From: Bacteroidales bacterium | GTDB taxonomy: Bacteria; Bacteroidota; Bacteroidia; Bacteroidales; UBA932 | Direction: 5' to 3' | Assembly (NCBI GenBank): GCA_017551215.1 | Contig: JAFZMA010000140.1 | Coordinates: forward strand, 1-18,193 | DNA: 18,193 nucleotides | Part shown: piece after piece, positions 7,972 through 15,865 of the stretch | Layout of the letters: every line of letters starts with the position of its first letter | Position numbering within the stretch: position 1 is the stretch's first letter | The notes under the pieces: model-generated | What the model was told of the DNA's origin: nothing | Database searches by the model: none | Seen by the model: only the letters and a program-made list of their open reading frames with translations | Translations under genes and position numbers: made by a program

Positions 7972-9075
7972 ATGTCTGTAAAATGTGGCATTGTAGGCCT
8001 TCCGAATGTAGGGAAGAGCACACTTTTCAACTGTATAAGTTCCGCCAAGGCAGAGGCGGCGAATTTTCCGTTCTGCACAATCAATCCTCAGATAGGCTCC
8101 ACAGCCGTTCCGGACAAGAGACTGGAGAAGCTTGTGGAAATGGTTCACCCGAGAAACGTAGTGCCGGCAACGGTTGAGATTGTGGACATAGCTGGTCTGG
8201 TGAAGGGAGCCAGCCACGGAGAAGGCCTTGGCAACCAGTTCCTTGCGAATATCAGAGAAACGGATGCCATCCTTCATGTGCTGCGTTGTTTTGACGACCC
8301 TAACATAGCCCACGTAGACGGAAGCGTAAATCCGGTTCGCGATAAAGAAGTCATAGACACCGAGCTTCAGCTGAAAGACCTGGAAACGGTTGAAAACCGT
8401 CTGGCCAAGGTTGGCAAGCAGGCAAAGATGGGGGCGGACAAAGAAGCCCAGAAAATGTGCGCCGTGCTGGAACGCTACAAGGAGGTTTTGGAAAGAGGAG
8501 AGAATGCCCGTAGCGTGGTGTTCGATAACAAGGAAGACATTAAGCTGGCAAAGAGCCTGTTCCTTCTAACAGCCAAGCCGGTTATGTATGTATGCAATGT
8601 TGATGAGGCTAGCGCGGCTACTGGAAACGGGTACGTAGATGCTGTAAGAGAGGCTGTTAAGAACGAGGACGCTGAAATTCTGGTGTTGGCCGCCAAGATA
8701 GAGTCAGACATCGCCGAGATGGATTCTTTTGAAGACAAACAGATGTTTCTTCAGGATCTGGGGCTTCAGGAGAGCGGCATTGTGCGTTTAGTCCAGAGCG
8801 CTTACCGCCTGCTTGGGCTTCAGACTTACTTCACCCAGGGAGAGCCGGAGGTGCGTGCATGGACATTTAAAAAGGGAGACAAGGCACCTCAGGCTGCTGG
8901 AGTCATCCACTCGGATTTTGAAAAGGGATTCATAAGGGCAGAGGTCATAAAGTTCCAGGATTTTGTCAAGTACGGAAGCGAGAGCGCATGCCGTGCCGCC
9001 GGAAAATTGGCCACAGAAGGCAAGGAATATGTGGTCCAAGATGGCGATATAATGCACTTTCTGTTCAATGTGTAG
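7972..9075 (+). CDS. ychF: Redox-regulated ATPase YchF (OLA1 family, Obg superfamily)
   Basis: Conserved ribosome-associated P-loop ATPase of 367 residues, the usual family length. The chosen ATG gives MSVKCGIVGLPNVGKST, the family N-terminus with the Walker A loop at residues 8-16. G3 is DIAGLVKGASHGEGLGNQF. G4 is NVDE rather than NKxD, the family hallmark that explains a preference for ATP over GTP. The C-terminal TGS domain runs from about LQTYFTQGEPEVRAWT to the end (FRAEV-type segment FIRAEVIKFQDF, then QDGDIMHFLFNV). The frame stays open upstream to an ATG at 7846, but those 42 residues are not part of the family and would cover the promoter and inverted repeat. The gene diverges from the EEP-fold gene and is followed by a hairpin with a T-run. 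Confidence 0.97.
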   Translation: MSVKCGIVGLPNVGKSTLFNCISSAKAEAANFPFCTINPQIGSTAVPDKRLEKLVEMVHPRNVVPATVEIVDIAGLVKGASHGEGLGNQFLANIRETDAILHVLRCFDDPNIAHVDGSVNPVRDKEVIDTELQLKDLETVENRLAKVGKQAKMGADKEAQKMCAVLERYKEVLERGENARSVVFDNKEDIKLAKSLFLLTAKPVMYVCNVDEASAATGNGYVDAVREAVKNEDAEILVLAAKIESDIAEMDSFEDKQMFLQDLGLQESGIVRLVQSAYRLLGLQTYFTQGEPEVRAWTFKKGDKAPQAAGVIHSDFEKGFIRAEVIKFQDFVKYGSESACRAAGKLATEGKEYVVQDGDIMHFLFNV

Positions 9076-9085
9076 GTTTTTTTAT

Positions 9086-9093
9086 TACTTTTG
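9086..9093 (+). promoter_or_regulatory. Possible -7 box upstream of ppiD
   Basis: TACTTTTG fully matches TAnnTTTG, 11 nt after the ychF stop. No TTTG-like -33 box lies 19-21 nt upstream. It directly abuts the hairpin at 9093-9121, so if used, the transcript would start inside that hairpin. It may be chance in a T-rich stretch. Confidence 0.25.
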
Positions 9094-9121
9094 TAGCCCT
9101 TGTGCCCAAGGGTACTTTTTT
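9093..9121 (+). terminator. Rho-independent terminator after ychF
   Basis: GTA, a bulged G, then CCCTTG (9097-9102) pair with CAAGGG (9107-9112) and TAC around the loop TGCC, giving nine base pairs. Six T follow (9116-9121). It starts 18 nt after the ychF stop and ends 29 nt before the ppiD ATG, so it should separate the two genes or act as an attenuator for ppiD. Confidence 0.75.
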
Positions 9122-9150
9122 ATTGGATAAACTTTAGATATTAAGATTAT

Positions 9151-11259
9151 ATGGCAGTTCTTGAGAAAATGCGTAAAAGGATGGGAGTTTTTATTTCCAT
9201 CGTTATCGCAATTGCGTTGCTGGCGTTCATTGTCAATCCGGACGATCTCCAGAGGGTGATGTCCATGTTCTCATCAAGGTATGATGTGGCAAAGATTGCC
9301 GGAAAGACCATTAACCAGCAGGAATTCAGCAAGAAAGTTGAATATTACAACACCATCGCAAAGCTTACCGGCTCCAACGAGGGAAACAGCGAGGAGTTCA
9401 GCGAGAGGATTAACAACGAGGCTTGGAACAGCATCATTGCAGACAATGTCCTCATGCCTGCATGCGAGAAGGCCGGCATTAAAATCGGCGATGGAGAAAT
9501 AGAAGACATGTGCGGAGGAGTGGAGATTTCCCCTGTTCTCCTCAGCGAAGGAGCTTTTGTGGACCAGAACGGTATATTCGACAAGGCTAAATTCCAGGAG
9601 TTTATCCAGAATATAGACCTTGACGAGACCGGCCAGCTGGCCGCTTACTGGGGATACCTGGAAAACAACATGATCCAGGAGAGGATGTTCACCAAGTATG
9701 CGGTTATGATTGCAAAGGGAACTGTTGCAAACAAGCTGCAGGTACGCAGGGAAATCGCTGAGAACAACAACTCTTACGACGTTGATTTTGTAATCCAGCC
9801 AATGTCATACGAAAGAGACACTACTGTAAAGGTTACAAATGACGAAATAAAGAAATACTACGAAGAAATTCGTCCTGCTCTTAAGAAAGTGGAGACAAGA
9901 GACGCTCAGATTATAGTTCTTCCTATTGACCCTTCAGAGAAAGACGTTGAGGCAACCCAGAACGAAATGGATGGCCTTTACGCTTCTTTCGAGACTCTGC
10001 CTGATACAGACATGAAGGCTTTCATTACCAAGAACTCTGACATCCCTTTCAACGATCTTTATTTCAAGAGCGATGAACTCAGAGAAGTTTCCGGTATTCT
10101 TGCAGACTTTGTGGCAGAAAATAAGGCCGGTGCTTTCCTGCAGCCACAGCACTATGACAATCAGTTTGTTGCCGCCAAGATTCTGGACGTTGCAAACAGG
10201 CCTGACTCAGTATTCCTGAAGTACATCCCTACTGCTGACGAAAAGATGGCAGACAGTATTATCAATGTGCTTAAGGATGGTGCAGATTTCACCGAGGTTG
10301 CAGCCAAGTATGTTCAGCCTCAGAGAGGCGCTGAGCCAGGATCGCTCGGCTGGATAACCGAGTCTGTCTGCTATGCAAATCTTCCTGTAGGATTCATGCA
10401 GGCGTTTACCGCAAAGAGCGGAGACCTGTTCAAGGTTGATGCCGGCGGAGCTCTTCTGGTTGCCAAGGTTGACAAACAGACAAAGCCTGTCAAGAAGTCT
10501 AAGGTTGCCATCCTTTCCCTGAAAGCGGCAGCCAGTCAGGAAACCTTCTCCAATATTTATGCAGAGGCTGGAAAAGTTCTGGACAACAGCGGAAAAGACA
10601 TCAAGAAGATGGAAGATTACGCTATTGAAAACCATCTGAATTTTATTCCGGCAAACAGCCTCCTTGGCGGAGCCAAGACCATCGGAAACTATGACAACAT
10701 GAAAGAAGTCAGCCGCTGGATTTTCTCTGCAAAAGAGGGCGAAATTTCTGACATCATAACTATTAACAACAAGTATTACGTCATTGCCGCACTCAAGAAG
10801 ATTCATCCGGCAGGATATGCTTCTCTTGAGGAAATGTCAGATCAGCTTAAGCAGTATCTCATTGTTAAAAAGACCATAGACAATATGGCCGAAAATGTGG
10901 TTAAGACAGTGGATAACGCTTCTTCTCTGGATGAGATTTCTGAAAAGCTGGGAACATCAGTAAGCAGTGTCAACGATGTTACTTTCTCTTCCCTGAACGC
11001 AGGCCAGCAGCTGGATCCTCTCTTTGTAGGAAGCATTGCAAAGGCCGGTGCAGAGGGAAACAGGAACATTGTAGGACCAGTCAAGGGTTCTTTGGGAGTT
11101 TACTACTTCCAGATCAAAGACAGCAAAATGGGAGCTTTCTACACAGAAAGCGACGCCCAGAACAAGAGCAACAATGCCGTTTACTCTATCATCAACGTGT
11201 TGCCTCAGGTAATGAGCAACGATGCAAACGTTGTTGATCAGCGTTACAAGTTCTATTAG
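9151..11259 (+). CDS. ppiD: PpiD/SurA-like membrane-anchored periplasmic folding factor
   Basis: Chaperone of 702 residues for proteins crossing the periplasm. A short basic N-terminus (LEKMRKRMG) is followed by one membrane helix at about 12-28 (VFISIVIAIALLAFIV), giving the PpiD topology of an inner-membrane anchor with a periplasmic body. A SurA_N-like region follows (about 45-190, with AKIAGKTINQQEFSKKVEYY). A parvulin-like domain lies at about 350-445, with GSLGW and a hydrophobic end strand, and a second degenerate unit at about 500-580. The parvulin domain has Lys357 (FLKYIP) where active enzymes have the His of an RHIL-type motif, and no second His in its last strand, so isomerase activity is doubtful. 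E. coli PpiD likewise has an inactive parvulin domain. The gene converges on the CNNM gene with a 4-nt gap. The symbol is by architecture rather than orthology. Confidence 0.85.
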   Translation: MAVLEKMRKRMGVFISIVIAIALLAFIVNPDDLQRVMSMFSSRYDVAKIAGKTINQQEFSKKVEYYNTIAKLTGSNEGNSEEFSERINNEAWNSIIADNVLMPACEKAGIKIGDGEIEDMCGGVEISPVLLSEGAFVDQNGIFDKAKFQEFIQNIDLDETGQLAAYWGYLENNMIQERMFTKYAVMIAKGTVANKLQVRREIAENNNSYDVDFVIQPMSYERDTTVKVTNDEIKKYYEEIRPALKKVETRDAQIIVLPIDPSEKDVEATQNEMDGLYASFETLPDTDMKAFITKNSDIPFNDLYFKSDELREVSGILADFVAENKAGAFLQPQHYDNQFVAAKILDVANRPDSVFLKYIPTADEKMADSIINVLKDGADFTEVAAKYVQPQRGAEPGSLGWITESVCYANLPVGFMQAFTAKSGDLFKVDAGGALLVAKVDKQTKPVKKSKVAILSLKAAASQETFSNIYAEAGKVLDNSGKDIKKMEDYAIENHLNFIPANSLLGGAKTIGNYDNMKEVSRWIFSAKEGEISDIITINNKYYVIAALKKIHPAGYASLEEMSDQLKQYLIVKKTIDNMAENVVKTVDNASSLDEISEKLGTSVSSVNDVTFSSLNAGQQLDPLFVGSIAKAGAEGNRNIVGPVKGSLGVYYFQIKDSKMGAFYTESDAQNKSNNAVYSIINVLPQVMSNDANVVDQRYKFY

Positions 11260-11263
11260 GATG

Positions 11264-12526
11264 TCAGTTCAGGATTTTGACTGAGACGGTTTCTATCCTC
11301 TTTTTCGAAGTCTTGAGAACTGTAAAGGAGATGTTCCCTATGCGGAATGTCTCCTTTTCTTTTGGTATGAAACCAACGTTGTAAAGAATGAGTCCGGCCA
11401 GTGTTTCGTATGCGTCATCTTCCGGAAGAGACAATTCGTGGCGGCGGTTTATGTCCTTGACATCCAGCCTAGCGGAGAATATCCATTCCTTATCGGATAC
11501 TTTCTTTTCCACAAACTCGTTGCGGTCCAGCTCGTCTTCTATTTCTCCAAAGATTTCCTCTATCAGGTCTTCCAGAGTGATGATTCCTTCCGTGCCGCCA
11601 TATTCATCGTTGACCACAACAATATTCTCTTTGCTGGAAGTCATTTTCTCCAGCAGAGTTCTGGCATCCATGTCCATTGCAACATGGGTAATTGGCCTCA
11701 GGATTTCTGAAATGGAGTCCTTCTTTCCCTGTAGCAGGTCCTTGGAAAGCACATAGCCGATAATATCGTCTATGTTCTCCCTGTAGACCACAATTCTGGA
11801 GTATCCCGTATCTACAAAAAGGCTCAGCAGTTCGTCTATACTGTCCTCAATATCAATGGCTACAATCTCTGTACGAGGAATAAGGCACTCCTTGATTTTG
11901 GTAGAAGAGAAATCCATGGCGTTCTGGAAAATCTCGATATCGGAAGGCACATCGTCTCCCTGCGCATCCTCAACCTCTTCGCTGAGATTAAGAAGATCCA
12001 CAGTATCGAACTTCCCGTCCTGCTGGGCGGAAGTCTGCATGACCCTAGGTTTCTTGCCGATTATCAAATAAGCCAGATGGTTGGTAAGCCAGGTCAGCGG
12101 ATAGAAAAGCCAGTAGAAAAAAAGTATCACCCTGTAAAGAGAGGAAAACACCTTGTTGGCATTGAGCAAGCACAGCGCCTTTGGAAGGTACTCTGCTGTA
12201 ACCATCACTATCACAGTGGCTACCACCGTTTCTATGATTATAATCAGCGATGTGGAGGACGTTATGTGGGCAACCAGGAAAGGATTGAGCAGATGGGCCG
12301 CAGCAATACTGTAAACCACCACAAAAATGTTGTTGCCCATCAGCAGGCTGCTTATCAGATCGCTCTCGTTGCGGATGAAGCGGTCCATTGCAATGGCATA
12401 TTTCTTACCCTCTTTCTTGTCCAGGGCCACCTTGAGCCTGTTGCAATGAAGAAAAGCCATCTCGTACCCGGAAAACAGGGCGCAGAAGCAAAGAGCCACA
12501 ATAACTATGATGATGTTGTAAATCAT
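11264..12526 (-). CDS. CNNM/CBS-domain membrane protein (CorC/HlyC, 'hemolysin family', GldE-like)
   Basis: Inner-membrane protein of 420 residues with the three-part CNNM/CorC build. A DUF21/CNNM membrane domain covers about 1-160, with FSGYEMAF (18-25) near the start and AEYLPKAL (111-118) later. A CBS pair covers about 214-330 (IPRTEIVAID, GYSRIVVYREN, VVNDEYGGTEGIITLEDLIEEIFGEI in segments). A CorC_HlyC domain fills about 345-420 (DDAYETLAGLILYNVGFIP). Such proteins are linked to Mg2+ or other divalent-cation efflux. Some Bacteroidota members are called GldE for their link to gliding genes, but no other gld gene is seen here. It starts 2 nt after lptC ends, so it is almost certainly in the same operon and probably translationally coupled. 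The substrate is inferred from the family only. Confidence 0.92.
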   Translation of the reverse strand: MIYNIIIVIVALCFCALFSGYEMAFLHCNRLKVALDKKEGKKYAIAMDRFIRNESDLISSLLMGNNIFVVVYSIAAAHLLNPFLVAHITSSTSLIIIIETVVATVIVMVTAEYLPKALCLLNANKVFSSLYRVILFFYWLFYPLTWLTNHLAYLIIGKKPRVMQTSAQQDGKFDTVDLLNLSEEVEDAQGDDVPSDIEIFQNAMDFSSTKIKECLIPRTEIVAIDIEDSIDELLSLFVDTGYSRIVVYRENIDDIIGYVLSKDLLQGKKDSISEILRPITHVAMDMDARTLLEKMTSSKENIVVVNDEYGGTEGIITLEDLIEEIFGEIEDELDRNEFVEKKVSDKEWIFSARLDVKDINRRHELSLPEDDAYETLAGLILYNVGFIPKEKETFRIGNISFTVLKTSKKRIETVSVKILN

Positions 12527-12528
12527 TG

Positions 12529-13200
12529 TTAGCGGTCTTTTCCCTTGACTTTAAGGTCTGCCTCTATCTTGGAAGGATCCAGAATAGGACCCACGAAATT
12601 AGCCGTATCCACATAAAGGGAATCCTCAGCGATGCGGGTAAAGGAATCGAACGGGCGAAGGATTTCCGCATTGCGCGCCTGCTCGTCGCTCTGCATTCCA
12701 TAGCCCTGCATAAATCCCTGTGGGGAAGACATTTCCACAAAGCAATGCGTATAGATTTTGTGTTCGTACCTGTCCCAGTATAAGGTATCTGTCTTGAGTG
12801 TCTGGCCGTTCAGATAATTTGTAATAACAACGTCTCCGAACACCTCCCATGTTTCAGACTTGTCTTTGAATACCGTGTGGCGGGCTTTCTTTGAACAGAT
12901 GCTGGTTTCAAGATCTTTGCCCTTATACGAATACACCTCGAATCCCTTTGGAAAAATTTCGTATGACATGGAGTCGTTTTCATATTTTTCCATACGGACT
13001 GCTTCCACCCTGAGAATCTGTTCCCCGTTCTCGCTCTGGATAGCCAATATGCTGTCTCCCACCTGGCGGGGAGTTGTACTCATGTCTATCTGATCCGTAA
13101 CCTCCGTCTTGTTGCCACAGGATACAAGCAAAGCGAAAGCAGCAGCAACCCAAAGGTGTGCTGCTGCCGATTCCGCTATATGACGGAGATTCTTGAACAT
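12529..13200 (-). CDS. lptC: LptC-like LPS export lipoprotein
   Basis: Predicted component of the LPS transport bridge, passing lipopolysaccharide from the LptBFG transporter toward the LptA-type periplasmic bridge. It has 223 residues. The N-terminus is a lipoprotein signal, a hydrophobic run LWVAAAFALL followed by the lipobox LVSC with Cys28, so the protein would be lipid-anchored rather than held by a helix as in E. coli. The body is beta-rich, with alternating strands such as ESWEVFGDVVITNYLNGQTL and DTLYWDRYEHKIYTHCFVEM, and ENGEQILRVEAVRM ahead of it, consistent with the LptC/OstA jelly-roll. LptC sequences diverge strongly, so this rests on the strand pattern, length and the family's known position beside TPR and CNNM genes. 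It lies 13 nt after the TPR gene and 2 nt before the CNNM gene. Confidence 0.82.
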   Translation of the reverse strand: MFKNLRHIAESAAAHLWVAAAFALLVSCGNKTEVTDQIDMSTTPRQVGDSILAIQSENGEQILRVEAVRMEKYENDSMSYEIFPKGFEVYSYKGKDLETSICSKKARHTVFKDKSETWEVFGDVVITNYLNGQTLKTDTLYWDRYEHKIYTHCFVEMSSPQGFMQGYGMQSDEQARNAEILRPFDSFTRIAEDSLYVDTANFVGPILDPSKIEADLKVKGKDR

Positions 13201-13213
13201 AAATCCCGTTAGA

Positions 13214-14539
13214 TTACTTCAAGGTCCTTACGGTTGTGGAAGCACTCATTCCGCCGCAAGAGATTGAATAACCCTTGCCGTCTGTAAGGTCATACATGAA
13301 GGCATCCTGTGCTGTCGGGAAATAGTTGCGGTATCTTGCAATGTTCTTGTCTGCCTCACCGGCAAGAGAAGGATCCTTTGCCTTTGCTCTCTGCATGTAG
13401 TCTGTTGCAACCCAGAACTTTGCTCTCTTTGCAATCTCATCTCCGGCGCAAGGGGTGGCTGCCCAGATAGTACCTATCAGCATCTCTGCCTTGCCGGCAT
13501 ACTTAGGATTGAGTTCGGCTGCCTGGCGTGCGGTGGAAACCGCTGCACCATACTGGTGGTTGCTGTAATGGATTGTAGCAAGCTCGTACAGATAAGTACC
13601 CTTGTCAACTCCGGTTGCTACATTGGTAGCCTCCTTCAGGTAGTTGAGTGCGGTAGCCTTGTCTCCCTTGGAATTGAAGAACCTGTACAGATAATATGCT
13701 GTTCCTGCAGAAGGCTCCAGCTTGTACATCTGTGCTACTACCTTGGAGAAGAGATCGCTCTCTGTGCACTCGTTGCTGTTCAACAGGCTGGAGATGGTCT
13801 TCAGCATAGTCATATCTTCCTGATTCTGCTCGAATCTTGGAGTGAACACCTTTATCAGGTTGTCGCAAGTTGCCACACCGGAAGTGATGAACGCATTCTG
13901 GAGCATTGCCTCTGCTGCATCTATTGTGGTGTCTTCCGGCATTGCTGCACGGCGGGCCTCAAAAATATCGTTATACTTTGAGTAGAGGTTCATTATGTCT
14001 TCCTCTGTCTTCTGGCCGGCTGCAAAAAGTTCAGTGGCTTTGATCATGGAGTTAACTACCAGTTCGTGATCTGCCTCAGGACCAAACTCGGTTGCGTATG
14101 CATCCAGATTGTCGAAAATAACTTTTGCCTTTGCAGGATTCTGGCCATAGAATACCATCAGGTCTGAGAGTCTTCCCTCTTTTGCCTTTTTGGCATTCTT
14201 GGTGAACAGAGAGGCTCTGGTCTCTGCCAGCGCCAGAATGGAATCCATTATATTTTCTCTAGCCGCAGCATCTGTTGTATTGTTCAAGCGAGAAAGTAAA
14301 ATCTTTCTTCCGTTGATATAAAGATTCTGGGAAACCCTAGGCGGACAGAATTTGATAGCGTCTTTCCAATATGTGTAAGCCTCTCCCATGTTACCTTGCT
14401 TAAGGTAATCCTGATAGAAATTAAGGTTATTCACACATTCAGCGCTATCCTTGCCAAACCTGCCCTGAGCGTTCATTTCTCCAGGAAGAAGAAATAAAGC
14501 CGCAGCCAAGAGATAAAGTGCAAATCTTAATTTTTTCAT
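13214..14539 (-). CDS. Exported tetratricopeptide-repeat protein
   Basis: A 441-residue secreted protein with a clear signal peptide (MKKLRFALYLLAAALFLLPG, ending near MNAQ at about 24-25), so it is periplasmic. The first repeat-like unit is at about 40-65 (NLNFYQDYLKQGNMGEAYTYWKDA, read in two pieces). Better TPR-like helices appear at about 280-350: AYYLYRFFNSKGDKATALNYLKE and YELATIHYSNHQYGAAVSTARQ followed by AELNPKYAGKAEMLIG. No catalytic motif is visible. Such repeats usually bind proteins. Its place between an outer-membrane barrel gene and lptC suggests a helper in outer-membrane or LPS assembly (inference). It starts 39 nt after the barrel gene; a candidate promoter box lies in that gap. 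Function is unknown. Confidence 0.85.
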   Translation of the reverse strand: MKKLRFALYLLAAALFLLPGEMNAQGRFGKDSAECVNNLNFYQDYLKQGNMGEAYTYWKDAIKFCPPRVSQNLYINGRKILLSRLNNTTDAAARENIMDSILALAETRASLFTKNAKKAKEGRLSDLMVFYGQNPAKAKVIFDNLDAYATEFGPEADHELVVNSMIKATELFAAGQKTEEDIMNLYSKYNDIFEARRAAMPEDTTIDAAEAMLQNAFITSGVATCDNLIKVFTPRFEQNQEDMTMLKTISSLLNSNECTESDLFSKVVAQMYKLEPSAGTAYYLYRFFNSKGDKATALNYLKEATNVATGVDKGTYLYELATIHYSNHQYGAAVSTARQAAELNPKYAGKAEMLIGTIWAATPCAGDEIAKRAKFWVATDYMQRAKAKDPSLAGEADKNIARYRNYFPTAQDAFMYDLTDGKGYSISCGGMSASTTVRTLK

Positions 14540-14556
14540 AGCAGTAATTATTTTTA

Positions 14557-14564
14557 CAAATTTA
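14557..14564 (-). promoter_or_regulatory. Candidate internal -7 box before the TPR gene
   Basis: On the minus strand TAAATTTG matches TAnnTTTG inside the 39-nt gap between the barrel and TPR genes. It overlaps a perfect 12-nt palindrome, AATTTATAAATT (14559-14570). No -33 TTTG is found at 19-21 nt. Its distance to the ATG at 14539 would give a leader of about 10 nt. Confidence 0.3.
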
Positions 14565-14578
14565 TAAATTATTCTAAC

Positions 14579-15865
14579 TTATTGGTACTTCGGCTTTACG
14601 AACCAGATATCGTGCAGGCTCAGGCTGAAGATGAAGTTCACGTAATTCTCTTTTACCAGGTTGCCTGTCTTTGAGCCTCTCTGTCCGAAATCCACGGCTA
14701 TGTTGAACGAATTGTTCAGACGATATACCGGGAGTGAGACCCCGAGAGTGAAACCTATCTGGTTTATGCTCTTTCCATCCAGATTCACGTATGTCTTGTC
14801 GTAATGGAATCCGGCTCTGTATGTCATCCTTTTATAGTAGTACCTGATGTCATAACGGTTAGGTACAAATTCTATTCCAGTCCTTATAGATTGCGCTGTC
14901 TGAGCCTTATAGCCCACTCCGACCGTATTCTTGAATTCAGCCTTTGTCCAGTCCTGGCGCTCGTAGTCTATACCTGCCATCCACTTTTCTCCCTTACGTA
15001 TAGTTGCTCCAACAGAAAAGTTTGAAGGAATGTAAATGTTGGAGACAACTTTGTTGTACATCACCGTATCCTTTATTTCGCTGTCAAACGCGTATGCATA
15101 TCTTGTAATGGAGCCATGCATCTTGTTCTTCATCCTGTAAACCGCACCCAATACAAGCGTGTAATTCTCTGCAGGCTTTACAATTCCCTGAACAGCCCCC
15201 TCAAGAGAAAAGCCGTGAGGAGAATACTTCCATCCAGTCTGGATTGTACGCATAGAGGAAGAATAAAAATTTACGTCGCTATGGCTTGTCTGGGAACCGA
15301 AATAGTAAATTCCCTTAAGTCCGGCAGACAAATAATCCGTTATCTTTACAGCACCTCCCACAAAAAACTGGTTGATGTTTCCGTTTCCGTATTTTGTATA
15401 ACGGATATCTCCATATTTGGAAATCAGTGCCGCATCAGTCTCTTCTGTCTGGAATTTGTAACCCATATTGGAATAAGGCATGATTCCGACAATCATGGAG
15501 TGTTTATTCTGGATAGGGAAACTGAAAACAAAGTTGTTGATATTGGCTGTATTGTATGCGGAACTGGTATTTATATCTTTCAGGTACATATTCTTGGAAT
15601 AGACACCCAGATCCAGCATAAAACTCAGTGTATCCCTTTCCGTAAGGGATGCAACGTTCTTGTAGTTGATGTATCTTGGATCTCTGACACCCATTCCTAT
15701 TCCTCCCATTCCCATAGTTATACCGGAATTGGAACCGTGGAGGTCTCCTACTCCGAACAGAGAATATGGGGTAAATGTTCCGAGCGCGTCCAAATCCTGC
15801 GCGGAAGCAAATTGAGCAGACATCAGCGCTGTCAGTGCAAACAATATGATTCTTTTAGCTTTCAT
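14579..15865 (-). CDS. Outer-membrane beta-barrel protein of unknown function
   Basis: A 428-residue exported protein with a signal peptide (MKAKRIILFALTALMSAQFA, cleavage likely near SAQ at 21-23). The mature protein opens with the Gly-rich segment YSLFGVGDLHG and MGMGGIGMGVRDP, as in FadL/PorV-like Bacteroidota barrels, where an N-terminal stretch precedes a run of amphipathic strands. Many alternating strands with aromatic ends follow (for example FFVGGAVKITDYLSAGLKGI, MAGIDYERQDW, IRYYYKRMTYRAGFHYD), ending in NFIFSLSLHDIWFVKPKYQ. A FadL/OmpP1-type barrel is the best guess; no transported substrate can be named. Its first 11 nt overlap the end of coaX, so translation is probably coupled. 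The next gene downstream encodes a periplasmic TPR protein, a possible partner. Confidence 0.85.
   Translation of the reverse strand: MKAKRIILFALTALMSAQFASAQDLDALGTFTPYSLFGVGDLHGSNSGITMGMGGIGMGVRDPRYINYKNVASLTERDTLSFMLDLGVYSKNMYLKDINTSSAYNTANINNFVFSFPIQNKHSMIVGIMPYSNMGYKFQTEETDAALISKYGDIRYTKYGNGNINQFFVGGAVKITDYLSAGLKGIYYFGSQTSHSDVNFYSSSMRTIQTGWKYSPHGFSLEGAVQGIVKPAENYTLVLGAVYRMKNKMHGSITRYAYAFDSEIKDTVMYNKVVSNIYIPSNFSVGATIRKGEKWMAGIDYERQDWTKAEFKNTVGVGYKAQTAQSIRTGIEFVPNRYDIRYYYKRMTYRAGFHYDKTYVNLDGKSINQIGFTLGVSLPVYRLNNSFNIAVDFGQRGSKTGNLVKENYVNFIFSLSLHDIWFVKPKYQ

Noticed and set aside
8430..8443. GGGGGCGGACAAAG in ychF, identical to 2344-2357 in the YfhO gene
   Set aside because: Both stretches encode GADK with the same codons. 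No longer similarity surrounds them, so this is a codon-use coincidence, not a dispersed repeat.
10207..10806. Minus-strand open frame of 199 codons opposite ppiD
   Set aside because: The plus-strand frame is continuous with the ppiD domain order. The antisense product shows no motif.
11217..11284. Small dyads around the ppiD/CNNM junction (for example CAACG/CGTTG and TCAGT/ACTGA)
   Set aside because: Arms of five bases with long loops and no T-run; expected by chance.
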